Part shown: positions 53,428-63,339 of the stretch, in pieces
How the letters are laid out: the number at the start of each line of letters is the position of its first letter
Numbering within the stretch: position 1 is the first letter of the stretch
DNA from: Alphaproteobacteria bacterium
Lineage (GTDB): Bacteria > Pseudomonadota > Alphaproteobacteria > Rhodospirillales > Rhodospirillaceae
Reading direction: 5' to 3'
NCBI GenBank assembly: GCA_030604885.1
Contig: JAUVUZ010000012.1
Coordinates: forward strand, 1-64,000
DNA: 64,000 nucleotides
Program-made: the position numbers and the translations under genes
Notes under the pieces: model-generated
Seen by the model: only the letters and a program-made list of their open reading frames with translations
Told to the model about the DNA's origin: nothing
Databases searched by the model: none

Positions 53428-54891
53428 ATGAGCCTTGTATCCGACGTCTCCCTCCTGCGCGCCCAGGCGTATGTGGACGGCGCGTGGCGCGACGCCGCCT
53501 CGGGCCAGACCTTTCCGGTGCTCGATCCGGCCACCGGCGAGACGGTGGGCCGGGTCGCCGACCTCTCCCCCGGCGAGGTGGCGGAGGCGGTGGACGCCGC
53601 CGCCGCCGCCTTCCCCGCCTGGGCCGCGCAAACCGCCAAGGCGCGGGCGGCGATCCTGCGCAAGTGGTACGAGCTGATCCTCGCCCACGCCGACGACCTG
53701 GCGGCGCTGATGACCGCCGAGCAGGGCAAGCCCCTGGCCGAGGCGCGGGGCGAGGTGGTCTACGGCGCGTCGTTCGTCGAGTGGTTCGCCGAGGAGGCGC
53801 GGCGCGTCTACGGCGACGTTGTCCCCAGCCCCAAGGCCGACAGCCGCATCCTGGTGCTCAAGCAGCCGATCGGCGTGGTGGCGGCGATCACCCCCTGGAA
53901 CTTCCCCAACGCGATGATCACTCGCAAGGTGGCGCCCGCCCTCGCCGCCGGGTGCTCGGTGGTGGTCAAGCCCGCCGCCGAGACGCCGCTTTCGGCCCTG
54001 GCGCTGGCCGAGCTGGCGCACCGCGCCGGGGTGCCGAAGGGGGTGTTCAACGTCGTCACCGCCGCGCGCGGCGCCACCGTCGGCAAGGTGCTGTGCGAAA
54101 GCCCGAAGGTGGCCAAGCTGTCGTTCACCGGCTCCACCGAGGTGGGCAAGATCCTGATGCGCGACTGCGCCGCGACGGTGAAGAAGCTCAGCCTCGAGCT
54201 GGGCGGCAACGCGCCGTTCATCGTCTTCGACGACGCCGACCTCGACGCCGCGGTGGTCGGCGCGATGGCCTCGAAATACCGCAACGCCGGGCAGACCTGC
54301 GTGTGCGCCAACCGCTTCCTGGTGCAGGACGGCGTCTACGACGCGTTCGCCGAAAAGCTCGGCGCGGCGGTGGCGAAGCTCAAGGTGGGCGCGGGCACCG
54401 CGCCCGGCGTCACCCAGGGGCCGCTCATCAACGCCGCGGCGGTGGACAAGGTGGAGGCCCTGGTGGCCGACGCCCTCGGCAAGGGTGCCCGCGCCCTGAC
54501 CGGCGGCGCGCGGGCGGCGGGCGCGGGCACCTTCTACCCGCCCACCATCCTCGCCGGGGCGACGCCGGAGATGGACCTGTTCGCCGAGGAAATCTTCGGT
54601 CCGGTGGCGCCGCTCTACCGCTTTTCCACCGAGGCGGAGGCGGTGGAACTGGCCAACCGCACCCGCTTCGGCCTCGCCGCCTATTTCTACAGCCGCGACG
54701 TGGGGCGGATCTTCCGCGTCGCCGAGGCGCTGGAATACGGCATCGTCGGCATCAACGAGGGGCTGGTGTCCACCGCCGAGGCGCCCTTCGGCGGTGTCAA
54801 GGAATCCGGCCTCGGGCGCGAAGGCTCGAAGTACGGCATCGAGGATTTCCTCGAGGTGAAATATCTCTGCGTCGGCGGCCTCGATGCCTGA
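53428..54891 (+). CDS. gabD: Succinate-semialdehyde dehydrogenase
   Basis: ITPWNFPNAMITRKVAPALAAGCSVVVKPA; LELGGNAPFIVFDDADLDAAV; NAGQTCVCANR; GVKESGLGREGSKYGIEDFLEVKY. Confidence 0.95.
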   Translation: MSLVSDVSLLRAQAYVDGAWRDAASGQTFPVLDPATGETVGRVADLSPGEVAEAVDAAAAAFPAWAAQTAKARAAILRKWYELILAHADDLAALMTAEQGKPLAEARGEVVYGASFVEWFAEEARRVYGDVVPSPKADSRILVLKQPIGVVAAITPWNFPNAMITRKVAPALAAGCSVVVKPAAETPLSALALAELAHRAGVPKGVFNVVTAARGATVGKVLCESPKVAKLSFTGSTEVGKILMRDCAATVKKLSLELGGNAPFIVFDDADLDAAVVGAMASKYRNAGQTCVCANRFLVQDGVYDAFAEKLGAAVAKLKVGAGTAPGVTQGPLINAAAVDKVEALVADALGKGARALTGGARAAGAGTFYPPTILAGATPEMDLFAEEIFGPVAPLYRFSTEAEAVELANRTRFGLAAYFYSRDVGRIFRVAEALEYGIVGINEGLVSTAEAPFGGVKESGLGREGSKYGIEDFLEVKYLCVGGLDA

Positions 54892-54919
54892 CGCGCTTGG
54901 AAAATCAGGAGAAACCGGA

Positions 54920-56215
54920 ATGACCAACGGGAGCAACGCCGCCCTCCAGGCGCGGCGGGAGGCGGCGGTGCCGCGCGGCGTTTCGACGATGCTGCCGGTG
55001 TTCGCGGCGCGGGCGGAAGGCTCGGAGATCTGGGATGTGGAGGGCAACCGCTACATCGATTTCGCCGCGGGTATCGCGGTGCTCAACACCGGCCACAACC
55101 ACCCCAGGATCAAGGCGGCGGTGGCGGCGCAGCTCGACGCCTTCAGCCACACCTGCTTCCAGGTGATGCCCTACGCGGGCTACATCGAACTGGCGGAAAA
55201 GCTCAACGCCGCCGCACCGATGCCGGGCGAAAAGCAGACGATCTTCCTCTCCACCGGCGCCGAGGCGGTGGAGAACGCGGTGAAGATCGCCCGCAACGCC
55301 ACCGGCCGCTCGGGCGTGATCGCCACCACCGGCGGCTTCCACGGCCGCACCCTGATGGCGATGGCGCTCACCGGCAAGGTGGCGCCCTACAAGGTGGGCT
55401 ACGGGCCGTTCCCCTCCGAGGTCTACCACATCCCCTATCCGGACCCGTTCCACGGCGTCACCGTCGCCCAGTCGTTGGCCGCCATCGCCGCCCTGTTCAA
55501 GGGCGACGTGGACCCGCAGCGGATCGCCGCGATCATCGTCGAGCCGGTGCAGGGGGAGGGCGGCTTCGTCGTCGCCCCGGCGGAATGGCTGCGCGCGCTG
55601 CGGGCGATCTGCGACGAGCACGGCATCGTCCTGATCGCCGACGAAATCCAGACCGGCTTCGCCCGCACCGGCAAGATGTTCGCGATCGAGCATTCGGGTG
55701 TGGCGCCGGACCTGATGACCGTCGCCAAGTCGCTGGCGGGCGGCTTCCCGCTCTCCGCCGTGATCGGGCGCAAGGCGCTGATGGAGAGTTCGCAGCCCGG
55801 CGGCCTCGGCGGCACCTACGCGGGCGCGCCGCTCGCCTGCGCCGCGGGCCTCGCGGTGATGGACGTGATCGCCGAGGAGAACCTGTGCGCACGCGCCGAG
55901 GCCCTGGGCGCCCGGCTCAAGGCGCGCCTCGCCGCGATGGCGGCGAAGAACGCCTTCGCCTGCATCGGCGACGTGCGCGGCCTCGGCGCGATGGTGGCGA
56001 TGGAACTGGTGAAGGACCGCGTCACCCGCGAACCGGCGCCGGAGCTGACCAAGGCCCTGGTCGCCAAGGCCGCCGCCAAGGGGCTGGTGATCCTCTCCTG
56101 CGGCACCTACGGCAACGTCATCCGCTTCCTCGCGCCGCTCACCACGTCCGACGCGGTTCTCGACGAGGGTCTGGACATCCTCGAATCCTGCCTCGCCGAC
56201 CTCACCGCCGCCTGA
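54920..56215 (+). CDS. gabT: 4-aminobutyrate--2-oxoglutarate transaminase
   Basis: YIDFAAGIAVLNTGHNHP; FLSTGAEAVENAVKIAR; LIADEIQTGFARTGKMFAIEH; LAGGFPLSAVIGR. Confidence 0.94.
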   Translation: MTNGSNAALQARREAAVPRGVSTMLPVFAARAEGSEIWDVEGNRYIDFAAGIAVLNTGHNHPRIKAAVAAQLDAFSHTCFQVMPYAGYIELAEKLNAAAPMPGEKQTIFLSTGAEAVENAVKIARNATGRSGVIATTGGFHGRTLMAMALTGKVAPYKVGYGPFPSEVYHIPYPDPFHGVTVAQSLAAIAALFKGDVDPQRIAAIIVEPVQGEGGFVVAPAEWLRALRAICDEHGIVLIADEIQTGFARTGKMFAIEHSGVAPDLMTVAKSLAGGFPLSAVIGRKALMESSQPGGLGGTYAGAPLACAAGLAVMDVIAEENLCARAEALGARLKARLAAMAAKNAFACIGDVRGLGAMVAMELVKDRVTREPAPELTKALVAKAAAKGLVILSCGTYGNVIRFLAPLTTSDAVLDEGLDILESCLADLTAA

Positions 56216-56222
56216 CGGCCCC

Positions 56223-56255
56223 GCCCGCGCCGCCTCCCGGCGCGGGCGCCTCTTT
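56223..56255 (+). terminator. Hairpin downstream of gabT
   Basis: GCCCGCGCCG-CCTCC-CGGCGCGGGC then CGCCTCTTT. Confidence 0.55.
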
Positions 56256-56310
56256 CAGTCGCAACGGCCCGTGCGGGTGTCTCCGGCAGGACCCGCGCCC
56301 GCCTTCAAAA

Positions 56311-56995
56311 GTCGTCACCTCCGGCCCGACCGGGGGTCCATGTGCCCTCCGGCAATGCCCTGAGGGTTTGGGTTTCCGAACGTGGAAACCAAAACCCGTG
56401 GATGCCCGCCTGCGCGGGCATGACGAGGTGTGGCGGCGGGCGTCTGCACGGGTTTCGATGGTGCCATGAGGTGCCGTAGGTTCCGTGCGTCGTCTTGGGC
56501 TGCCCCACGGCCTCCGGCCCCGTTTCCCCGGCCTTCCTTGCCTGTTCCGCCCGCAGAACCCGCGCCCGCCCTATCCCCAAACGCATCGTCACCCCCGGCT
56601 CGACCGGGGGTCCATGTGTCCGCCGATAATGCCCTTAGGGGGTCACGTCCCGGTTTCCCGACCATGGGGCGCAGCCGTGGATGCCCGCCTGCGCGGGCAT
56701 GACGATGGGGGGGCGGTGGCGGGGGCGTCTGCGCGGTCGACGTCGCCAAGCGGCGTCGTAGGTTCTGCGCGTCGCCCTCGGGCTGTCCCACGGTCTCCGG
56801 TCCCATTTTCCCGGCCTTCCGTGCCCGTTTCGCCCACAGGACACGCGCCCAGCCCTCCTCCAACAACATCGTCACCCCCGGCTCGACCGGGGGTCCATGT
56901 GTCCGCCGACGATGTCCTGAGGGGGTTACGGCCCGGTATTCCGAGCGTGGGGCAACGGCCGTGGATGCCCGCCTGCGCGGGCATGACGAGGTGGG
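56311..56995. repeat. Tandem array of ~280 bp non-coding repeat units (about 2.5 copies)
   Basis: CGTCACCCCCGGCTCGACCGGGGGTCCATGTG-like hairpin near 56311, 56585 and 56868; GTGGATGCCCGCCTGCGCGGGCATGACGA at 56398, 56677 and 56961. Confidence 0.85.
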
Positions 56996-57347
56996 GGCGG
57001 GTATAGGCGCGGTTTCGGGTGAGACGCGGTGCGGTTGCCGAGGGGCGGGGCAAGCGATTCGGGGGTGAAATCGCGGCGGGGGCGGCGTGGGAAGGGTTTT
57101 GCGAACCGGACGCGTTCGATCAAAAAACCGGCAGCGACCGCCTTGGGGTACGGCGATGGGCGCGCGGCGGCTAGGGTTTTTGCGGCGAGAAAATGCGCAA
57201 AATTTATGCATAAAATCCCACAAAAGATTTCAGCACAAAAAACGTGCGAATCCTCTTGTTTAAAAAATTGAACGTGGCATGCTGGTTTCGTCGCCCGGAG
57301 CGGGGGTTTCCGGCGCGGCGAGGACCCGCCTTCCGAGGATGCGCCGA

Positions 57348-58463
57348 ATGACCGATGTTGCCCCGCAAGCCGCCGATCCGCTGGTGCGCTTTTCCGGCGT
57401 GCGGAAGACCTACGACGGCGAAACCCTGATCGTCAAAGACCTGAACCTCGAGATCCGGCGCGGCGAGTTTCTCACCCTGCTCGGCCCCTCCGGCTCGGGC
57501 AAGACCACCACGCTGATGATGCTGGCGGGCTTCGAGGTGCCGACCGAGGGCACCATCGCGCTGGACGGCCGCTCCATCGGCGCGGTGCCGCCGCACCGCC
57601 GCGGCATCGGCATGGTGTTCCAGAACTACGCCCTGTTCCCGCACATGACGATCGAGGAGAACGTCGCCTTTCCGCTGATGGTGCGCGGCGTGCCGCGCGA
57701 CGAGCGCAGCGTCAAGGCGCGCGAGGCGCTGGCGATGGTGAAGCTCGACGCCCTGTGGCGCCGCCGCCCGGCGCAGCTCTCGGGCGGCCAGCAGCAGCGC
57801 GTCGCGCTCGCCCGCGCCCTGGTGTTCGCGCCGCAGCTGGTGCTGATGGACGAGCCGCTCGGCGCCCTCGACAAGCAACTGCGCGAACACATGCAGATGG
57901 AGATCAAGCACATCCACCAGTCCCTCGGCGTCACCGTGGTCTACGTCACCCACGACCAGACCGAGGCGCTGACGATGTCGGACCGCATCGCGGTGTTCAG
58001 CGACGGCGTGATCCAGCAGCTCGATACCCCCCAGGGCCTCTACGAGCGGCCGTGCAACCGCTTCGTCGCCAGCTTCATCGGCGAGAACAACACCCTGATG
58101 GGCACGGTGGAGGAGATGCTGCCGCACGGCTTCTGCCGGGTGCGGCTGGCGGACGGGCATTACGTCACCGCCGCGGCGGTCAACGTCGCCGGGGTGGGCG
58201 CCGCCACCGCGCTCTCGATGCGGCCGGAGAAGGTGCACATCGAGGGTCTGGGCGCCGCCCACGTCAACCGCCTGATGGGCACGGTCAAGGACACCGTCTA
58301 CCACGGCGACCACGTCCGCGTGCGCCTGAGCGTCGCGGGCAACCCCGAGTTCGTGGTGAAGATGCGCTTCCGCCCCGGGCGCCCGATGCCCGAGGCGGGC
58401 GAGCGGGTGGCGGTGGCGTTCTCCGCCGAGGATTGCCGGGCGCTCGACGCGCCCGCCGAATGA
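57348..58463 (+). CDS. Polyamine-type ABC transporter ATP-binding protein
   Basis: LLGPSGSGKTTTLMMLAGFEVPTEG; LSGGQQQRVALARALVFAPQLVLMDEPLGALDKQLREHMQ; C-terminal TOBE-like region. Confidence 0.92.
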   Translation: MTDVAPQAADPLVRFSGVRKTYDGETLIVKDLNLEIRRGEFLTLLGPSGSGKTTTLMMLAGFEVPTEGTIALDGRSIGAVPPHRRGIGMVFQNYALFPHMTIEENVAFPLMVRGVPRDERSVKAREALAMVKLDALWRRRPAQLSGGQQQRVALARALVFAPQLVLMDEPLGALDKQLREHMQMEIKHIHQSLGVTVVYVTHDQTEALTMSDRIAVFSDGVIQQLDTPQGLYERPCNRFVASFIGENNTLMGTVEEMLPHGFCRVRLADGHYVTAAAVNVAGVGAATALSMRPEKVHIEGLGAAHVNRLMGTVKDTVYHGDHVRVRLSVAGNPEFVVKMRFRPGRPMPEAGERVAVAFSAEDCRALDAPAE

Positions 58464-58526
58464 CGCACGCGTTGGGTCCACACATCGCGGAGAGGGCGCC
58501 TCTCCGCCCGCAGGGGAGCACGAAGC

Positions 58527-59573
58527 ATGGGTAAGAGGATTTCGACCGCCGCCCTGGCCGCGGCGTTGGCGATCGGCGGAGCGGCCGTCGCCGAGGCCCG
58601 CGACCTGACCGTGGTGGGCTGGGGCGGGGCGTTCCAGGAGGCGCAGAAGGAGGTGTACTTCCACCCCTTCACCGCCAAGACCGGCATCAAGATGAGCGAC
58701 GAATCCTGGGACGGCGGCATCGGCGTGCTGCGCGCCAAGGTGGAGGGCGGCAACGCCACCTGGGACGTGGTCGAGGTGGAATCCGACGAGTTGGCGGTGG
58801 GCTGCGAGGAAGGCCTGTTCGTGCCGCTCGACTGGGCGAAGATCGGCGGCAAGGACGCCTATCTCCCCGACGCGGTGCACGAGTGCGGCGTCGGCACGAT
58901 CGCCTACGACTTCGTGTTGGGCTACGACAAGGACCGCCTCAAGACCCCGCCGACCAGCTGGGCCGACTTCTTCGACACCCAGAAGTTCCCCGGCAAGCGC
59001 GCCCTGCGCGGCGGCGCCAAGTCCACCCTCGAGTTCGCGCTGATCGGCGACGGCGTGCCGCCCAAGGACGTCTACAAGGTGCTCGCCACCCCCGAGGGCG
59101 TGGACCGCGCCTTCAAGAAGCTCGACAGCATCAAGAAGGACCTGATCTTCTGGAAGGCGGGCGCGCAGCCGCCGCAGTTGCTCGCCTCGGGCGAGGTGGT
59201 GATGACCTCGGTCTACAACGGCCGCATCGACGCCGCCAACCAGAACGACCGCCGCAACTTCGGCATCGTCTGGAACGGCGCCCTGTTCACCGTGGACAGC
59301 TGGGTGATCCTCAAGGGCTCGCCCAACGTCGAGAGCGCCTACAAGTTCCTCGACTTCGTCGGCAAGCCCGAGACCCAGGCGAAGCTCACCCCGGCGATCG
59401 CCTACGGCCCGACCGCGGCGGGCGCCGCCAAATACATCGACCCCAAGCGCCTGCCCGACATGCCGACGGCGCCCGACAACATGAAGACTATCGTCACCAT
59501 CGACCCGGCGTTCTGGCTGGAGAACATCGACCGCCTCAACGACCGCTTCAACACCTGGGCGGCCGCCAACTGA
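58527..59573 (+). CDS. Polyamine-type ABC transporter substrate-binding protein (PotD-like)
   Basis: Signal peptide; LTVVGWGGAFQEAQKEVYFHPFTAKTGIKMSDESWDGG. Confidence 0.88.
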   Translation: MGKRISTAALAAALAIGGAAVAEARDLTVVGWGGAFQEAQKEVYFHPFTAKTGIKMSDESWDGGIGVLRAKVEGGNATWDVVEVESDELAVGCEEGLFVPLDWAKIGGKDAYLPDAVHECGVGTIAYDFVLGYDKDRLKTPPTSWADFFDTQKFPGKRALRGGAKSTLEFALIGDGVPPKDVYKVLATPEGVDRAFKKLDSIKKDLIFWKAGAQPPQLLASGEVVMTSVYNGRIDAANQNDRRNFGIVWNGALFTVDSWVILKGSPNVESAYKFLDFVGKPETQAKLTPAIAYGPTAAGAAKYIDPKRLPDMPTAPDNMKTIVTIDPAFWLENIDRLNDRFNTWAAAN

Positions 59574-59584
59574 CCCACCCGTCC

Positions 59585-59609
59585 GGGGGCGCGGCATCCC
59601 CGCGCCCCC
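59585..59609 (+). other. Intercistronic GC hairpin between PotD-like and PotB-like genes
   Basis: GGGGGCGCGG-CATCC-CCGCGCCCCC, perfect 10 bp stem. Confidence 0.65.
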
Positions 59610-59636
59610 GCCTCCCTGGCCGATGGACACCTGCCG

Positions 59637-60857
59637 ATGCGCGACACCGACACCTTGAAAGACCGCCTGCGCCGCGCCGAACGGATGCGGCAGTGGAAGG
59701 CGTTCGGCCTGATCGCGCCGCTGCTCGGGTTCCTGCTGGTGGTGTTCGTGGCGCCGATCGCGTCGATGATGCTGCGCTCGGTCCACGACACCGAACTGCG
59801 CGAGGTGTGGCCCACCGTCACCCGCGCCATCGGCGATTGGCACGACCGCACCCGGGTGCCGGGCGAGCCGGTGTTCGCCGCCCTCGCCGCCGACCTCAAG
59901 GCGAGCCAGCAGGCGAAAAGCCTGCCGGTGGCCGCCCGCCGCCTCAACTACGACCTGCGCAACGGCCGCTCGCTGGTGTTCTCCACCGCCCGCGCCCTGC
60001 CCGAAACCGCGACCAGCTGGACCGACGCGGTGACCGCCGCCAACCCCCGCTGGGCGGACCCGGAAACCTGGGGCGCGGTGGCGCGCGCCAGCGGCCCCGC
60101 CACCGGCTATTTTCTCCTCGCCGCCCTCGACCGCAACCGCACCGCCACCGGCAGGATCGTTCAGGCCCCGCCCGAGGAGGCGCTGTTCGTGGCGGTGCTG
60201 AAGCGCACCTTCGTCGTCGGCCTCGCGGTCACCGGGCTGTGCCTGCTGCTCGGCTATCCGGTGGCGTATCTCCTCGCCACCCTGCCGCCCGACCGCGGCA
60301 ACCTGCTGATGATCCTGGTGTTGCTGCCGTTCTGGACGTCGCTGCTGGTGCGCACCGCCGCGTGGGTGGTGGTGTTGCAGGAGCAGGGGCTGGTGAACAA
60401 CGCGCTGATCTGGCTGGGCGTGATCGACCGGCCGATGCGCCTGATCTACAACCAGGTGGGGGTGTACGTGGCGATGACCCACATCCTCCTGCCGTTCATG
60501 ATCCTGCCGCTCTACTCGGTGATGAAGGCGATCCCGCCCGCCTACGTGCGCGCCGCGCGCTCCCTCGGGGCCTCGCCCACCACCGCGTTCCTGCGCGTCT
60601 ACGTGCCGCAGACCCTGCCGGGGATCGGTGCGGGCGGGCTGTTGGTGTTCATCATGGCGATCGGCTACTACATCACCCCGGCGCTGGTGGGCGGCGCGGG
60701 CGACCAGCTGATCTCCTACTTCATCGCCTACTACACCTCGTCGTCGGTCAACTGGGGCCTGGCCTCGGCCCTCGGCGCGGTGCTGCTCTCGGCGACCCTG
60801 GCGCTTTACTGGGTCTACAACCGCCTCGTCGGCGCCGACGGCGTCAAGCTCGGATAA
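59637..60857 (+). CDS. Polyamine-type ABC transporter permease (PotB-like)
   Basis: 406 aa multi-TM; AARSLGASPTTAFLRVYVPQTLPGIGAGGLLVFIMAIGYYITPALVGG. Confidence 0.9.
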   Translation: MRDTDTLKDRLRRAERMRQWKAFGLIAPLLGFLLVVFVAPIASMMLRSVHDTELREVWPTVTRAIGDWHDRTRVPGEPVFAALAADLKASQQAKSLPVAARRLNYDLRNGRSLVFSTARALPETATSWTDAVTAANPRWADPETWGAVARASGPATGYFLLAALDRNRTATGRIVQAPPEEALFVAVLKRTFVVGLAVTGLCLLLGYPVAYLLATLPPDRGNLLMILVLLPFWTSLLVRTAAWVVVLQEQGLVNNALIWLGVIDRPMRLIYNQVGVYVAMTHILLPFMILPLYSVMKAIPPAYVRAARSLGASPTTAFLRVYVPQTLPGIGAGGLLVFIMAIGYYITPALVGGAGDQLISYFIAYYTSSSVNWGLASALGAVLLSATLALYWVYNRLVGADGVKLG

Positions 60858-60866
60858 GGGGGAACC

Positions 60867-61697
60867 ATGGCCGCCCGGAACCGCACCCTCCGCACCCCCG
60901 CCGAACGCGCCTGGAGCCTCGCCCTGTGGGCGGTGTGCGCGCTGGTGTTCGTCTTCCTGCTGGCGCCGATCCTCGCGATCATGCCGCTGTCGTTCTCCTC
61001 CGGCCAGTTCCTCACCTATCCCATCCCCGGGTTTTCGCTGCGCTGGTACGCCGAGTTCTTCACCAGCGACAAATGGCTGGGCGGCCTCAAGAACTCGATG
61101 ATCGTCGGGGTCGCCTCGACGCTGCTCGCCACCGCCCTCGGCACCCTCGCGTCGCTGGGGTTGGTGCGGGCGCGGTTTCGCGGCAAGGGGCTGCTGATGG
61201 GCCTGCTGATCTCGCCGATGATCGTGCCGCTGGTGATCACCGCGGTCGGCTTCTACTTCTTCTTCTCCCCCCTCGGGCTGACCGCCAGCTACACCGGGCT
61301 GATCCTCGCCCACACCGCGCTGGCGGCGCCGTTCGTGGTGGTCACCGTCACCGCCACCCTCCAGGGGTTCGACATGAACCTCGCCCGCGCCGCCGCCTCC
61401 CTCGGCGCCGGTCCGTCCACCACCTTCTTCAAGGTGATCCTGCCGCTGATCGCGCCGGGCGTGGCCTCGGGCGCGCTGTTCGCCTTCGCCACCTCGTTCG
61501 ACGAGGTGGTGGTGGTGCTGTTCGTCGCCGGGCCGGAGCAGCGCACCCTGCCGCGCGAGATGTTCTCCGGCATCCGCGAGAACATTTCCCCCACCATCAC
61601 CGCCGCCGCCACCATCCTGATCCTGTTTTCGGTGGCGCTGCTGGTGGCGCTCGAACTGCTGCGCCGCCGCAACGCCCGCATGCGCGGCGCCGCCTGA
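60867..61697 (+). CDS. Polyamine-type ABC transporter permease (PotC-like)
   Basis: 276 aa; LARAAASLGAGPSTTFFKVILPLIAPGVASGALFAFATSFDEVVVVLFVAGPEQRTLPREMF. Confidence 0.92.
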   Translation: MAARNRTLRTPAERAWSLALWAVCALVFVFLLAPILAIMPLSFSSGQFLTYPIPGFSLRWYAEFFTSDKWLGGLKNSMIVGVASTLLATALGTLASLGLVRARFRGKGLLMGLLISPMIVPLVITAVGFYFFFSPLGLTASYTGLILAHTALAAPFVVVTVTATLQGFDMNLARAAASLGAGPSTTFFKVILPLIAPGVASGALFAFATSFDEVVVVLFVAGPEQRTLPREMFSGIRENISPTITAAATILILFSVALLVALELLRRRNARMRGAA

Positions 61698-61905
61698 TCC
61701 GGCGCCCGCGCGGCGCCTGCGAAATTTTTGTTCAACGCTGCCCAATTTTGCGACATCCGCGCTTGACAGAGCGGGGGTGAATCGGCGATTTGTGCGCGCC
61801 GACCCCCAACCGGGCGGTTCGGCAGCGCAACCCGAGGGGGCTGGGGCCGCCGCCGAAAAAAACAGAAAAAACCTAAAGAAATCCTATCCCAGTGGAGGGC
61901 AGACC

Positions 61906-63267
61906 ATGCAGGCACGCGGCAACTGGTCGTCGAAATTCGGATTCGTGATGGCGGCGGCGGGTTCGGCCATCGGCCTCGGCAACATCTGGAAATTCCCCTA
62001 CGTCGCGGGGCAGAACGGCGGCGGCGGGTTCCTGCTGATCTATCTCGCGATCGTCGCCACCGTCGGCTTCTCGGTGCTGATGGCCGAGTTGGTGATCGGC
62101 CGCTCCACCCAGCGCAACCCGGTGGGCGCGCTCAAGCGCCTGCAGAAGGGCAAGCTGTGGCCGCTGATCGGCTACGCCGGAATCCTCACCGCGTTCGTGA
62201 TCCTGTCGTACTACGTGGTGGTCGCCGGGTGGACCCTCGCGTACATCTTCAAGAGCGCGTCGGGCCTGCTCGCCACCTCCGACGACGCGGCGCTGGGCGG
62301 CATGTTCACCAGCTTCATCTCCGACCCGCTGGAGCCGGTGCTGTGGGCGGGCGCGTTCACCGCTCTCACCGTGTTCGTGGTGGTGGGCGGCGTCAACCAG
62401 GGCCTGGAGCGCTCCAGCCGCTGGCTGATGCCGATGCTGCTGGCGCTGGTGGTGGTGCTGTGCGTGCGCTCCCTCACCCTGCCCGGCGCGGGCGCGGGCT
62501 GGGACTTCTTCGTCACCCCGGATTGGAGCAAGGTCACCTTCCAGACCGTGATCGAGGCGTTGGGGCAGGCGTTCTTCTCGCTCTCCCTCGGCATGGGCAC
62601 GATCATCACCTACGGCTCCTACATCAGCCGCGACACCGACGTGGTGGAATCCGGCTTCACCGTGGTGACCCTCGACACCCTGATCGCGGTGATGGCGGGC
62701 GTGATGATCATCCCCGCGGTGTTCGCCTTCGGCATGAATCCGGCGGCGGGGCCGGGCCTCACCTTCATCACCCTGCCGCACGTGTTCGCGGAGATGCAGG
62801 GCGGGGTGTTCTTCGGGCCGCTGTTCTTCATCCTGCTGGCGATCGCGGCGCTCACCTCGGCGGTGTCGCTGCTCGAGGTGGTGACCGCCTACTTCGTCGA
62901 CGAGCTGGGCTGGAAGCGCCGCACCTGCACCGTCTGGGCGGGCGTGGTGGCGTTCCTGCTGTGCATTCCGTCGTCGCTGTCCCTCGGGGTGTGGAGCGAC
63001 GCCACCCTGTTCGGCAAGGGCTTCCTCGACATCATGGACTTCCTCGCCACCAACCTGATGCTGCCGATCGGCGGCATGGCGATCTCGCTGTTCGTGGGCT
63101 GGGTGGTGCCGAAGGAGATGATGGAGGAGTTCTGCACCGGCAACCCGAAGCTGGGCGGCCTCGCCAAGGCGTGGCTGTTCTTCGTGCGCATCGTCAGCCC
63201 GCTGGCGATCTTCGTGGTGCTGCTGAACGGCCTGCCGTTCGTCGCCCCCTACCTGCCCTGGAACTGA
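61906..63267 (+). CDS. Sodium-dependent transporter, NSS/SNF family
   Basis: WSSKFGFVMAAAGSAIGLGNIWKFPYVAGQNGGGGFLLIYL signature. Confidence 0.93.
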   Translation: MQARGNWSSKFGFVMAAAGSAIGLGNIWKFPYVAGQNGGGGFLLIYLAIVATVGFSVLMAELVIGRSTQRNPVGALKRLQKGKLWPLIGYAGILTAFVILSYYVVVAGWTLAYIFKSASGLLATSDDAALGGMFTSFISDPLEPVLWAGAFTALTVFVVVGGVNQGLERSSRWLMPMLLALVVVLCVRSLTLPGAGAGWDFFVTPDWSKVTFQTVIEALGQAFFSLSLGMGTIITYGSYISRDTDVVESGFTVVTLDTLIAVMAGVMIIPAVFAFGMNPAAGPGLTFITLPHVFAEMQGGVFFGPLFFILLAIAALTSAVSLLEVVTAYFVDELGWKRRTCTVWAGVVAFLLCIPSSLSLGVWSDATLFGKGFLDIMDFLATNLMLPIGGMAISLFVGWVVPKEMMEEFCTGNPKLGGLAKAWLFFVRIVSPLAIFVVLLNGLPFVAPYLPWN

Positions 63268-63297
63268 CCCCGGGGCGGGGGAGGCAGCGCAAACGAT

Positions 63298-63328
63298 CGA
63301 GGCCGGGGCGAACGCTCCGGCCTTTTTC
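63298..63328 (+). terminator. Rho-independent terminator
   Basis: GGCCGGGGC-GAAC-GCTCCGGCC followed by TTTTT. Confidence 0.75.
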
Positions 63329-63339
63329 GCGGGCGCCGC

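Noticed and set aside
57203-57214. TTTATGCATAAA 12-bp palindrome before the pot-like operon
   Set aside because: Short AT palindrome with no second copy found by eye; insufficient support as a specific operator.
56315-57223. ORFs reading HARAGGHPR / MPAQAGIHG repeats
   Set aside because: Translations of the non-coding repeat array in several frames; no coherent protein family.
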